Source: Eumeta japonica
Lineage: Eukaryota; Arthropoda; Insecta; Lepidoptera; Psychidae
Direction of reading: 5' to 3'
DNA: 64,000 nt
Assembly: GCA_005406025.1 (NCBI GenBank)
Contig: BGZK01000221.1
Location: forward strand, 310,001-374,000
Shown in pieces: positions 45,963-56,203 of the stretch. The first letter of the stretch is position 1, and every line of letters begins with the position of its first letter. The position numbers and the translations under genes are program-made. The notes below the pieces were generated by a model. The model did no database searches, was not told where the DNA came from, and saw nothing but the letters and a program-made list of their open reading frames with translations.

Positions 45963-47229
45963 TTAGACTATAAGCGCTTGAACCGATTTAGATGTTTGTG
46001 GTATCTACATATCCATAGTAAAACGAGTTAAGTGAAACCATAATATCTTCGTTTATATATATATATAGTCGTTTTCGTCCTCAATATTTTATCAACGACG
46101 CATTGTACGATGAATATCATATTCGGCACGGAGCGGGTTATCGTGTGCAGCACGCGAAACTGATTGGATACGTCACTGTGAATATTTTCCCTTTGTGTAA
46201 CGATGCTAAGTCGGTTAAAGCCCGTCCAAGCGCACCCGTTAAATTTGACCGGCCGCGCGTGCGTCGGCCCTCCGGCCTTCCGCACGCCGCTCACGTCGGC
46301 GCCACGTGAGACGGCCGCCGCGCCGGCGTCGTACTGTGTTACACGGATGTGTGCCCTTTAATGAAAATGCGAGAAACGGCGCTGTTCACTGTCCTCGTCG
46401 CACCGAATTATGGACACGTAGCAGCGATGTCGTCGTCCGAACTGGAAAATTATATCAACCTTGCTAAATAAGAAGACCGAATTTCCTTGTTTTTCTTTTA
46501 TGTTCGTCGAATTGCTACATAGGCGGCTAACTTGCTAAAAATATTTATTTTTATTCATAATATTGATATAGGATCTAATAAATAAAATCACTTACATCTC
46601 ATTATAGCGGACTGCTTACAAATTACTGACAGATTAGAATTGGCAATGTATGTAGAGAAATCCACCGACCAGCGGGACTAGCTTGACTCCATAAAGAAGA
46701 GACTCTCTATAGGAGAAGGATGGTCTTCTCCTGTAAATATAATGAACCAGTCCTATGGAGAGATTCTTCTCTAGGGCGTCGTGCTAGACCTGCCGGAAGT
46801 CCAGAACCACGTTTTCCTATTTTCACTCCACGAACCCGGCTCCTCGGAGTTCCCCTGTCTCGCACTAGAACACCCCCGAGTTGCTCAAAACAATTAGACA
46901 CTTACACACCGATAACAGTAGCTGCAGACAGCGTAACGGATGAACGATGAGTAGTGGCGATGCACTCGCGCGCTGCATCGCGCAGACGAGTGAGGGGGGT
47001 TCGGCGTTGCAAATGTTATCAGAGAAGAATTTACTCAAGCTGTGTGTAGTATGTATGCAATGCTTATACGTACTACTTATATTTTATACTTATTACTTAT
47101 GTTTTATACCAATATATTATCTAACTTCCGCTCGCAGCACTGCAAGTGTGAATTTAGGAATGCCTTGCGTATGTTTCGAAAGCTCTTCTCACTCCGTCCC
47201 TGGTAATTTAGTTAAATGTTAATAGTTTT
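45963..47229. other. intergenic with CpG-rich block
   Basis: A GAACCGATTTAGATG repeat fragment lies just outside the long-TIR element. 46100-46450 is strikingly CG-rich (CCGGCCGCGCGTGCGTCGG, GACGGCCGCCGCGCCGGCGT) against an AT-rich background, as is 46780-47000. These may be regulatory or exon-associated, but no gene model can be supported; the opposed short frames are what high GC produces by chance. Confidence 0.4.
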
Positions 47230-47350
47230 CACTAGACTACGGCAGAGACAAAGGAGGATTATGATTTTAACAGTATATGTATGTAAGTACGTTCATTTCC
47301 TTTGTACTTACTTCCTAAGATACTCGTCTTAATCGTATAAATGAAAGCCC
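47230..47350 (+). repeat. dispersed repeat, sister of the copy at 7331
   Basis: CTAGACTACGGCAGAGACAA then GGATTATGATTTTAACAG and GTATGTA match 7345-7390 in the same order. This copy lacks the inverted arm found at 7 kb. It has its own short GTAAGTAC / GTACTTAC pair at about 47283-47311. Confidence 0.6.
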
Positions 47351-49275
47351 TTTTTCCAATTATTAACATTCTGCCTGTCATAAGGTATAAATAATTATTA
47401 AATCCAATAAATCCGAGTTTATAAGTCATTTTATTACCTCCAAAAAAATATTGTAATTGAAAACCGTGTCTTATTTGGTACTAAAAGAAAGGTCTTTAAA
47501 GGTATATTTTGAATTTGTGTAAGTTAGTAACGAAATAATTTCGCGTTTAAAAGTTAGGCTCAAGGGAATGTATGAAATGCCGCATTGACTCCGTCGACTG
47601 TCGTAAATTGTTTTAAGAATCTGGATGTACGTATCTTTTTGAGAATGCTGTATTATATATTAAAATTTTCAAACACGTCTCCTTTGAATTCTTTACTGTA
47701 ATAGTATAGTCAAAATCAAAATTATATGTTATGTAATCAAACAACTACTTCATTTACGTTTACTGTGCTTTGATTTTGGTAAATGTGGAAATGATTTTTT
47801 TTGGATCATGTGTTGCTATGCCACTATACCCTATACAGAAGAAGCAATCGCACCGTCCCGTATATCCTCGCCGTTGCGCTGCCCTAATTCGAGCGCCCCA
47901 AGCTTTTGCGCATTGCCTAGTTGCTGTACACGGGCGGGTCGACCTTGATAGTTATGCTTGATTGACGACAAATAGTAAAGGAGAGACGAAAATGGCAGGA
48001 TATATTATTTGGCTCATGAATTTTTCGTTTTAAAGAATCAGTTTTTATGTCGCTCATGTCGTTTATGTCGCTAATAGTCTTAGCTTACTCTAAAGGCTTT
48101 TCGTATAGTCGTCACCCTTGGCTGTTGCGGGTTGATGACCGTAGTGGCTTAGACCCACCTTTTAATTGGGCGACGCTGCCGCCCGTCCTCCTGAGAACAT
48201 ACGTATGACGGATGTGGTCCCTCATCACGTATGAGTCTCGTATACAAACTAAGAGTCATTTAAACTGTAATGGAAAAAAAAATGTTAGGATTTCTATCGT
48301 AATAATCTATGAAATGGAGATGTCAACAGAGGAATCGGAGCAACCGACATAGCTCGCAGAATCAACATAATGAAGTGCCATAGATACCATAGACAAGTCA
48401 CTTCGTTGTAGGTTCGATAACCGCCGAGGAAGAATGTATCTTGAGCGGCTATACCGAGCCCCAGGTCGCGTCGCTGCGTGAGATGGCCTCCTGCTAGGTG
48501 GCCTGACTACTTGGTAGAAATCACGGGCCACTTTTGATTATGAGCGGCCAGAATATCCGTACATAGTGGAAATCTAGGAGGGACGCTTATGGACATTTAA
48601 TGTCTCAAAGAAGTGATCAATTTCACAAACTTTTAATATTGCTCTTGCACGTAAAGTAATAAGATGACGTCATCATGTAAGACAAACGGTTAGAAGTAAA
48701 GATGGCATAGGCTTAATAATAGGGTCTCTTTGGCATCCTTTGGATACAGAACCATAAAATACGATTTCACACTGCAAATAACACAAAATTTGTTTCCTAA
48801 AGTGCAATAGTTACATTTCACGTCTGTGAATGTTTGTAAACAGAGATTCATGTTATAAACTGGGCGAACACTGAAAAGATTCTTAATAATTCAACCTCTA
48901 AGGGGGTGAAAATCGTGAAATACTGTTGTATGGAAAATCGAAACCGTAGAAGCTATAAATGTCAAACTTAACACCATTGTTATTTATAGAAATAAAGAAA
49001 AAAATATATACAATATTAACTCTCAAAGGGTTAAGTAGGGGATGAGATGTTTTATGGAATCCGTCGTATGTATTTTGTCAGTTTTTCTTTTTGCGTGTTT
49101 GAACCATTTATTCAGTTACTATGAAACTAGCTATATGTTGTACAAGCGAATGGGAGAAGCTTTGGAAAAAAGAAACTTCGCTTTATTTTCTTATCTTTGC
49201 CACTAAAAGCTCTAAAAATTCTTTCACTCATAGAAGGCTACGCTATCCCCGAATAATACACCTACACCTTCTTTT
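47351..49275. other. intergenic, no supported gene
   Basis: 48300-48545 is GC-richer and contains GTAGGTTCGATAACC, similar to a tRNA B box, but there is no matching A box or cloverleaf. 48890-49070 (CTCTAAGGGGGTGAAAAT, then a later AAGGGTTAAGTAGGGGATGA) resembles part of a lepidopteran dispersed repeat. Nothing else is recognised. Confidence 0.4.
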
Positions 49276-49570
49276 AAAGAAGAACAGTGACCGGTCGAGC
49301 AATAGAATTGAAAGTCGAGACCCGGATCAAAATTGAGAATGAGACCGAGGGTCATAATCGAGAATGGGATCAAAATTTGAATCAAGAGAGCGACCGGAAT
49401 CGAAATCAGAAGTAATGTTGAGACCAAAATTTAAAACGTGACCGGGACCGAGATTCGAACTGAAATCTCCTTACATTAAGACTGGAGACGGAATTAAAAG
49501 CGAAATCGCGGTCGGAGTATACAATCAAAGAAAATGACATCGAAAAGAGAATCGAGAACGGGGTATCGAT
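49276..49570. repeat. degenerate purine-rich tract 3
   Basis: A long run of GAGACCGGATC, GAATGAGACCGAGG, GGAATCGAAATCAGAAG and GACCGGGACCGAGATTC-type blocks with a loose six-base rhythm. It is the largest of three such tracts in the window. Confidence 0.6.
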
Positions 49571-49798
49571 CTAGATATTGATTTCGTGATGGAACGATAT
49601 ACAAGATGAAGGAATTCCTTTTGTGTCTACGTTGAGTGGAGCCGCGAGCAAAAGCTAGTATAGTATAAACGCATTTTTCTTATTACGTGCTGTAATTGAT
49701 TTCGTCGTATCAATTTTCAAGCGTCGTATTCACGAATGGTGAATAAGAGACGATGTTATCACTCGTTTATTATTCCTTCTACGCAACGGGTACGTGTA

Positions 49799-49823
49799 TG
49801 TATCGATTTTTATCTAAACTTAT
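49799..49823. repeat. 25-bp target duplication, left copy
   Basis: Identical to 49986-50010; contains ATCGATTTTTATCTAAACTT. Confidence 0.95.
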
Positions 49824-49985
49824 CATCATCATCATCATCATCATCGCTCGACCTTCAGCCAGTCGCAATGACTGAAAGGGACAAGTCCCGATACACCGAA
49901 GAGAGCGTAAATATCGGGGGGAGTGTAGGTTTTAGCTTGGATTAGGAGTGACGGGAGTGTAGAGCCAGCCGGTATTCGTGCAACC
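49824..49985 (-). mobile_element. SINE-like insertion with ATG-repeat tail
   Basis: The insertion is exactly bounded by two identical 25-bp sequences. On the minus strand it starts GGTTGCACGAATACCGGCTG, runs through CGGGACTTGTCCCTTTCAGT and CTGAAGGTCGAGCGATG, and ends in about seven ATG units. A 3' simple-repeat tail plus a long target duplication is the signature of target-primed reverse transcription. At 162 bp with no ORF it is a SINE or a 5'-truncated LINE tail. No clear tRNA promoter boxes are seen. The perfect duplication implies a recent insertion. Confidence 0.85.
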
Positions 49986-50010
49986 TGTATCGATTTTTAT
50001 CTAAACTTAT
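49986..50010. repeat. 25-bp target duplication, right copy
   Basis: Identical to 49799-49823. Confidence 0.95.
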
Positions 50011-51110
50011 ATAAATAAATCGATAAAAAAAAATCTTGATATTGTTCAGCTTTCCATATGTCAGCATCGTCCGTATACTATGTAAATATCGAAACCCATT
50101 TTTTTTTTCTAATGCATTCCGGGCGTACTCCTTCCCCCGGGCGAAGTTATTATAATTACATTTTCGTAGGACATCGTTATGATTAAATTTCGGTAGCGCG
50201 GCCGCTACAAACGGGAATTAAATGTTCATTCCGGGGCTTCTAAACTTTTATTTTTCGCCGCTTAATTTGAAACAGGCCGCGAAAGTTGTCGGCATGAAAA
50301 TTAAAAATCTAATATTTTCGGCGAAATAATAATTTTTTTTATTGAAAAAAAAAATAAATAAATAAATAAAGAAGCATATCGATGCCGGTACCGTTAAGGT
50401 GTTAAGGTGAAGGCGAATGATGACAGATGACAAATCGCGGTACGGACGTTCTCTCGACGAGATTCCTTCAAAGGTTCTAGAAAATTCGCGAAAGCGGTCA
50501 CAGTTTTCGCGTTCGCTGAATCTTTCGTACGTGCCGGTTGCCGATGCGTCTTTTTCATCGGCGGCGACGAGCTGTGTTTGCGAACCGGGTTAGAGAGCTA
50601 GCGGGAGTGAATTTTGTAAGCGTTGTGCGTTTAATGATGATGTTTTAGCAAACGTCGATTTCCATGTTCCCGACATTCCGCATCGTTGTTTTCCCCGTAG
50701 CCGGTCGTGCCCGGTCGAGATTTTCGCCACGGTCAAATTGACGAAAAAACGAAAAACGAACGGTCGGTCAGCACCTGCTCGTGCTCGACAAATGTATTGA
50801 TGTTACGAGCGGTTTCTGTTTGAGCCACGTCGGTGCACGTATCGAAGGAATATTCGATTTTAATATATTCTCATATCCTTGTCCAATTATGGTTTCCAAA
50901 AAAATTGGAAATGAAATACACTGAAATTTTCATAATATCATCTTTAGTATACTTACCTTTACATATAAAAGCGTACTTCTCTGTTTGCGGTATCGATTGT
51001 TAAAGATGTATTTTGATAAATATTTAATTATCCGAACGTGCACATAATTTTTTTTTAACCGACGTAAAAAATAACGGAGGATGTTCTGAAGTCGACGCGT
51101 ATTTTTTTTT
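50011..51110. other. intergenic, partly CG-rich
   Basis: AAAT-type microsatellite at about 50346-50372. 50400-50850 is richer in CG than its surroundings, with many CGAAAA/CGGTC words. No gene is supported. The approach to 51110 (CGGAGGATGTTCTGAAGTCG) resembles the start of a common lepidopteran dispersed repeat. Confidence 0.4.
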
Positions 51111-51447
51111 TACGTATGATCACGAATAGCTTTTTACAGAGTAGTCCGATTTTGATAATTCTTTTTTTATTTCAAAGAATATATCTCTAAGTTGGTCCTA
51201 TATAAATTAGGAAAAAAAATCCAATCCTAAGGGTGGGAAAAGAGGGGATGATTGATTGTTCACTTACTGATTGTAATGTACGACCACGCATGACTTTACA
51301 GAGTAGTCGTATTTGATAATTCTTTTCTTTGTTATTGGATAGGGTAGGTATATCTCGAAGTTGGTCCCATATAAATTTGGAAAACAAAATCATACCCTAA
51401 GGGTGGGAAAATAGGGGCGATTGATTGTTCACTCACAGATTTTAATG
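51111..51447 (+). repeat. two tandem 168-bp units of a dispersed repeat
   Basis: 51111-51278 and 51279-51447 align throughout: TTTACAGAGTAGTC, TTTGATAATTCTTT, AAGTTGGTCCYATATAAAT, CCTAAGGGTGGGAAAA, GATTGATTGTTCACT. They are clearly diverged. The CCGATTTTGATAATT and GGTCCYATATAAAT words are common in lepidopteran dispersed repeats. Confidence 0.8.
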
Positions 51448-52096
51448 CTGAGTTAAATAAAATAAAAACCTTTTAACAGAAATATTAATACGCCAAAAAA
51501 ACTGATAAGCAAAAAATAGTAAACCTTTTTTATTTAACCTTAGTAACTAAGTTTTTAAACTAATTTAAGTACACCTAAGTAATTTTGAGTCGGCGTCATA
51601 CAATTAATAAAGACCACTAAATCACCTTAAATTTAAAGAACTAACCAAATAAAATTAACAATGCATCGTGAAATCTCCAGCGATAAACATTAAAATTCCA
51701 AATGGCAGAGTCTCTTACATGACATGCAAAAACACGAGTTTATCTCGTATTTTAAGCGGGGTCGTAACCCCGGTCGATAGCAGGCCATTTAATCTCTTGA
51801 TCAAAATATTTTATGTCTCTTTTCTTGTAGTTGCCTGTATGTAGCTAAAACTGCGAATTTCATTATCAAACACCTCATACATATCAGTAAATATGAACAG
51901 TATTTATTAGTTGAGTCTACAGGTTTGACTATCGTTTTTGTATTCGGAACTAATCCACATTCAGTAAAATATTTAAAAAGTAATTGCAACATTTAAAAGT
52001 GGAACTCCTTGGCTGTAGAATACAGTTTGTTTTCATGTAACTGTCAATTGTTTCACTATTGTGACGTTATTTTGAAAATTGCGTGTCTTTATCACC
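51448..52096. other. AT-rich intergenic
   Basis: No gene or named repeat. Part of it may belong to the mariner element that starts at about 52097, but terminal repeats were not identified. Confidence 0.4.
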
Positions 52097-52720
52097 ATGA
52101 ATTTAACTCGTGAAAATTTTCGTACGATGATTTATTACGATTTTCGGCGTGGGCTAACTCAAAAATAGTGCAACGGTCAACTCTATTCGACTTTTGGGGA
52201 TGAAGTACCACCGAAAACCACTGCGTATCACTGATTTAGTGAGTTTAATCGGAGGCGGTCTATGCTCACGGACGAATTTAAAGAAGGTCGCCTTGAATCG
52301 TTTGTTATATCACAAAATATCGGTGCTGTGCGGGAACTAATAATGCAAGATCGTCATGTTACATATCGCGAGATAAAGGCGTCCCTGCGCATAAGTATGA
52401 CGAGCATACATAAGATATTAAAAGAAAATTGGCTGTAAAAAAATTTTCCGCTTTGGATTCTGCACAACTTGAGCATTGATTAAAAACAGGATCGTGTCGA
52501 TTGGTGCAAAAAAAAAAATGATAAAAAATACAATCATGGTGCGTCAAAAGCTGTTTATGATATCTACACAGGTGATGAATCTTGGATCTATGCGTATGGC
52601 CCCGAAATTAAACAACAGTCACGTGTGTGGGTGTTCCAACATGAGCCGAAACCAACAAAAGTGATTCGTCCCAAAAACAATTTGAAGCATTATATCAAAA
52701 TAACATGCATCTTATTTAAT
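52097..52720 (+). pseudogene. mariner transposase fragment, third lineage
   Basis: It starts at an ATG (52097): NLTRENFRTMIYYDFRRGLT, then a stop. In other frames follow FGDEVPPKTT, VSLIGGGLCSRTNLKK-like remnants, NIGAVRELIMQDRHVTYREI, and SMTSIHKILKE, the helix-turn-helix region. After a frameshift come ASKAVYDIYTGDESWIYAYG with the first catalytic Asp, and HVWVFQHEPKPTKVI-like sequence up to about 52680. The rest, including the second and third catalytic Asp, is gone. The RREGLTQQQC and GDESWIYAY motif style is that of the very abundant insect mariner group often annotated as SETMAR-like. Its sequence is clearly different from the copies at 5.8 and 30.3 kb. Confidence 0.88.
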
Positions 52721-53164
52721 ACTAGAAAAATGTCAAAAAATCCATGTCAAACCTATGACTTATTCCTCAGGATTATTTCGATTTTCTTTTAACTTATTAA
52801 AATCCGTTTTCTTAAAAACGGATACATTTTTTCAGTTTCACAAATTTAATTACGCTCCCCTTATAGCTTAGAAAATTATTGTTAAACTTCCAACTTTAAT
52901 ATTAACAGAATCTTTTTGGAGCGTGAAAATTCTTCACCTTTCTGTGAGTATAGCAGTATTTTGCACGAAGTTACCATTACACTCGGTTACATTGAGGTTC
53001 GCTTGTAGTTTCCGCTCGGTGCGTGCACACACAGAAACAAGTAGACATATAAAAATTTTGGACAATGGTAATATTAATTTGACTTGAATGCTTAAACAAT
53101 CGTATTTTTTTAATAACATACAAACACTGCCCCTTTGTAATTTCCTTATACGCGTTATGTCGTT
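52721..53164. other. AT-rich intergenic
   Basis: No supported feature. The minus-strand 104-codon frame at 52934-53248 overlaps the SINE and has no known motif. Confidence 0.4.
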
Positions 53165-53250
53165 TGACAAAGCGATAGCCGAGGTCAGCGCGTGGCCTTC
53201 GAATCTGAAAGTACCAGGTTCAAACAGTGACTGCGGGCAGTCGATCAAGG
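53165..53250 (+). mobile_element. tRNA-derived SINE head
   Basis: GATAGCCGAGGTCAGCGCGT fits a pol III A box (TAGCCGAGTGGTTAGCG type), and AGGTTCAAACAGT, 40 bases on, fits a B box with changes. The spacing and the CCTTCGAATCTGAAAGTACC middle match the tRNA-like head of insect SINEs. The acceptor stem does not pair, so it is not a working tRNA gene. The body may extend to about 53345; no tail or target duplication was found. Confidence 0.6.
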
Positions 53251-55208
53251 AGTTATTTGGCTTGAAGCGAATTAAGCCATTTACTCCTTGTCTCAGAAAA
53301 CGTATAAAGTTAAGATCTCGGCCCGGAACGTCATCGCGTTCGTAATAACGACGGTCGATATGAACCCATAACTCGCATTCGACTAGGTTAAGCTGAGCTA
53401 GCGAGGAGAGCTTGCGAGGTACTAATCTCTTAATCTGAAATTAACAAAAAAAATGGGGGAAGGGTACACCACTGATTTGACAAAAATGAGTGGAAAAATT
53501 ACATCGTTTTTTGCGCAAGTGAAGTTTTTGCGGTGAAGTTTTTTGTGCAATCGATTTGATTGTGATGAATTGCGAAAAGAGACTGCGCAAATACTGCATA
53601 TTATTTACGCCATTTGTCATGGCATATTAATCTTCTAATTAGGTACTATTTATGCCACGTTATTATGTATGAGCTAATTATATAATAATTGAGTAAATAA
53701 GAAGCATTTTGTCTCCAGCATATCTATATGGTAATATGAGTTTTTATAGTTAAATATAGTATCATCGGAAAGGTCTTGAATTTGCGCCTTTTATGGTGTT
53801 ATGTGTTTTTCGGCGATGGTTATTTCATATCCTCGTTTTCATTCTCGACGGTCACACAGTGGCTGTCGGTTGCTAATTTACATTGTTTTCTTCTCGTGTA
53901 TTCATATCGCATGAGTTAACAATATCAAAAGGTATGAACACCTTTTAATAGCCGTTTTCATTCGCGCCGACTCTCTATTCATCTCGTTGTCGTTCAGATA
54001 CCGGACCGTTTCTTCGCTCCCACTTAAAGCGTTCTAATGGCGGAGGAATGATCTTTAAATTATCTCCATTGTCGAACATCCTCGAGGGCGTTTCGCCGTT
54101 CATGGAATTGATCACGGTTTGATCAGACTTTTTTCCTTGCACACGAATGAGACGAAAATTCTAATACAATCCAGAGAATTCGAGGCGAACGTATTCTCTT
54201 TACATACAAAGCGTCAGCGGTATTTGTCTAAAGCGGTATTTTGTACTTTGCGAATGCGGTATTTTTAGCGTACCACGAGGTGGCGCTCTGGTACTATAAA
54301 CGTTATGAATTTGCTAGTGATGTTTATTTATTCGGTGAATAAGCGAAGTGCAGTGTAACATTATACTACTTAAATTCATTTTTTCTTCTTCTTAATAATC
54401 ACTATAACCTATAAATAGTTTCTAAATTATATGGAATATAAATTAAAGTCGTTATCTTAATTCGTATATTTATGTATGTTTACTTATGTTTACGTAAACT
54501 TGATGTAGATTTAACTAAGGGTTGTTCTACCCACGGCCAGCTGTATGTGGCATGTTCGTGTGTGAGGCGTGCCGCAGGCGTTGTTGTTTTAACTCAAGAA
54601 AATCGTACACCAAACATTGTCTATAAACGAGATTTTTCAATGAAGTTGAACTTAGCGTGGATTGTTCTTTGCATTCAAATTATTTAACGAGCAATACAGA
54701 ATTATTATTACTGGCGCCCCGGTGACAACCGTTTTTGCAGACTTGATTCTCAATAAAATTTTCATCGTGGCACTTTTTCGCTTATTAATTTATCACAAGG
54801 AATTATTGTATTGTTCAATAAAGCGACATAGCAAAATATATGTTATATATATATCATCTGTCATATAATAAAACTAGCCGATTGAGACTAAATCGCTTGA
54901 GATTTACAGTAACGCGCTGTAAATTTTGTATGCGCTGCTTAAATATGTGTGTACGTTAATAAAATTTTACGTAATTTCTGTGAGCTAAACGTACAAGTTT
55001 GTTGTTAATTTCCACACGGACAAATTCGCGGGAAATAGCTAGTTTTATGTAAAATACGTAACCCTTTGATCCGTTCTTTATTAGCCGACACAAATATTGA
55101 CACGACGCTATGAAAGTAGCTTAATTCTGTTTGGAAATATCGAATAGTCAATAGAGAAATTTAAATTGAGTTTATTTCATGACTTAAGTGGTAGATGTTA
55201 CATAGTCT
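53251..55208. other. intergenic, no supported gene
   Basis: GCGGTATTT-type words recur three times near 54218-54268. Otherwise nothing can be named. Confidence 0.4.
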
Positions 55209-56203
55209 AGGTAACAAGTAGAAAATGGTAAAAAATAGAGATATTGGTCCTAAAAATACGTGTGATAAATCATTCGATCCGGAATTATGTTTGGAAAAAT
55301 GAATTAAAAGCGTTTATTAGCACATAAAAGATTGCAAAAGTTATAAACTATTAAAGATGAAGAAAAAAAGGTACTTCATTTTTCGCCGATATCTCGTAAA
55401 CTATTAATATTTAAGAAATTCGAAAAATAGACCTTTAAAGAGGAAGACATTTCCTATAAAACTTCTAACTCCCAGAACTCTACTTCCATTATTTATAATT
55501 TTATTTTTTGGCGCACGCGGCGTCAAAATCGAGTACGTCACACTAGATAATATTTTTAAGGTATTAAATATTAATTCAAAGTCAATTTTATAACAATTTA
55601 GACAATTGTTAATTAACAAAATTCTCTCCAACTTTCGTCTTCATTGTAAATTAAAAAAAATGGTTAAATAATCGAAACTAAATGTTTTCGCTTCGTCGAG
55701 CTCTTCTTATATACATGCTTAACAAGATCACGCTATAAAAGTTTAAAATATTCCAATACTTCGTTTATAATAAATTTTGAAATTCTTTAAAGTATCCTAA
55801 ACACACTTTAATTTATTCACATTTTTATATTAATTTTTAACACTTTAACAATATTATTTAGTGTGACGTACTCGATTTTGACGCCGCGCGCGCTACCTTA
55901 AAATACTGGTGGAGGCCCATTTTCGGCGTTAAATTTAAATTATACATAATGAAGGTAGAGTTTCGAGAGTAAGGAGTTTTTATAGGAAATTTCCTCCTCT
56001 TTAAGGGTAAAATTTCTTAAATATGAGCTTGTGAGATATCAGCGAAAAATGATATACTTTTTTTTCATCTTTAATTGTTTACAACTTTTGTAATTTTTTT
56101 TATGTGCCAATAATAGGTTTCGATGCATTCCGGATCGTATTAGCTATCGCACCTATTTTTAAGACCAATATCTCTATTTTTCACCATTTTCAACTTGTTA
56201 CCT
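55209..56203. mobile_element. foldback element, arms about 350 bp
   Basis: The sequence from AGGTAACAAGTAGAAAATGG at 55209 inwards to about 55575 is repeated in inverted form from about 55845 to 56203. Corresponding blocks are AAAAATAGAGATATTGGTC, GCGTCAAAATCGAGTACGTC (55520-55539 and, inverted, 55864-55883), TTCCTATAAAA and the ATATCTCGT region. The arms are diverged (about 80-85% by eye, with indels) and the roughly 270-bp centre is AT-rich and non-coding. It is either a non-autonomous foldback/MITE element or a long inverted duplication. No target duplication is obvious. Confidence 0.8.

Noticed and set aside
42840..45975. Target duplication around the long-TIR element
   Set aside because: Flanks tested for 2-8 bp matches at several possible end points; none convincing, so none is claimed.
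46720..46950. 76-codon frame with Pro/Arg-rich sequence
   Set aside because: High local GC with open frames on both strands; no splice or homology support.
48300..48545. GC-richer stretch with GGTTCGATAACC, possible tRNA or LINE end
   Set aside because: No A box, no cloverleaf and no reverse-transcriptase motif could be read in any frame.
53165..53250. Possible functional tRNA gene
   Set aside because: A- and B-box-like sequences are present, but the B box is altered and no acceptor stem or cloverleaf forms; called as a SINE.
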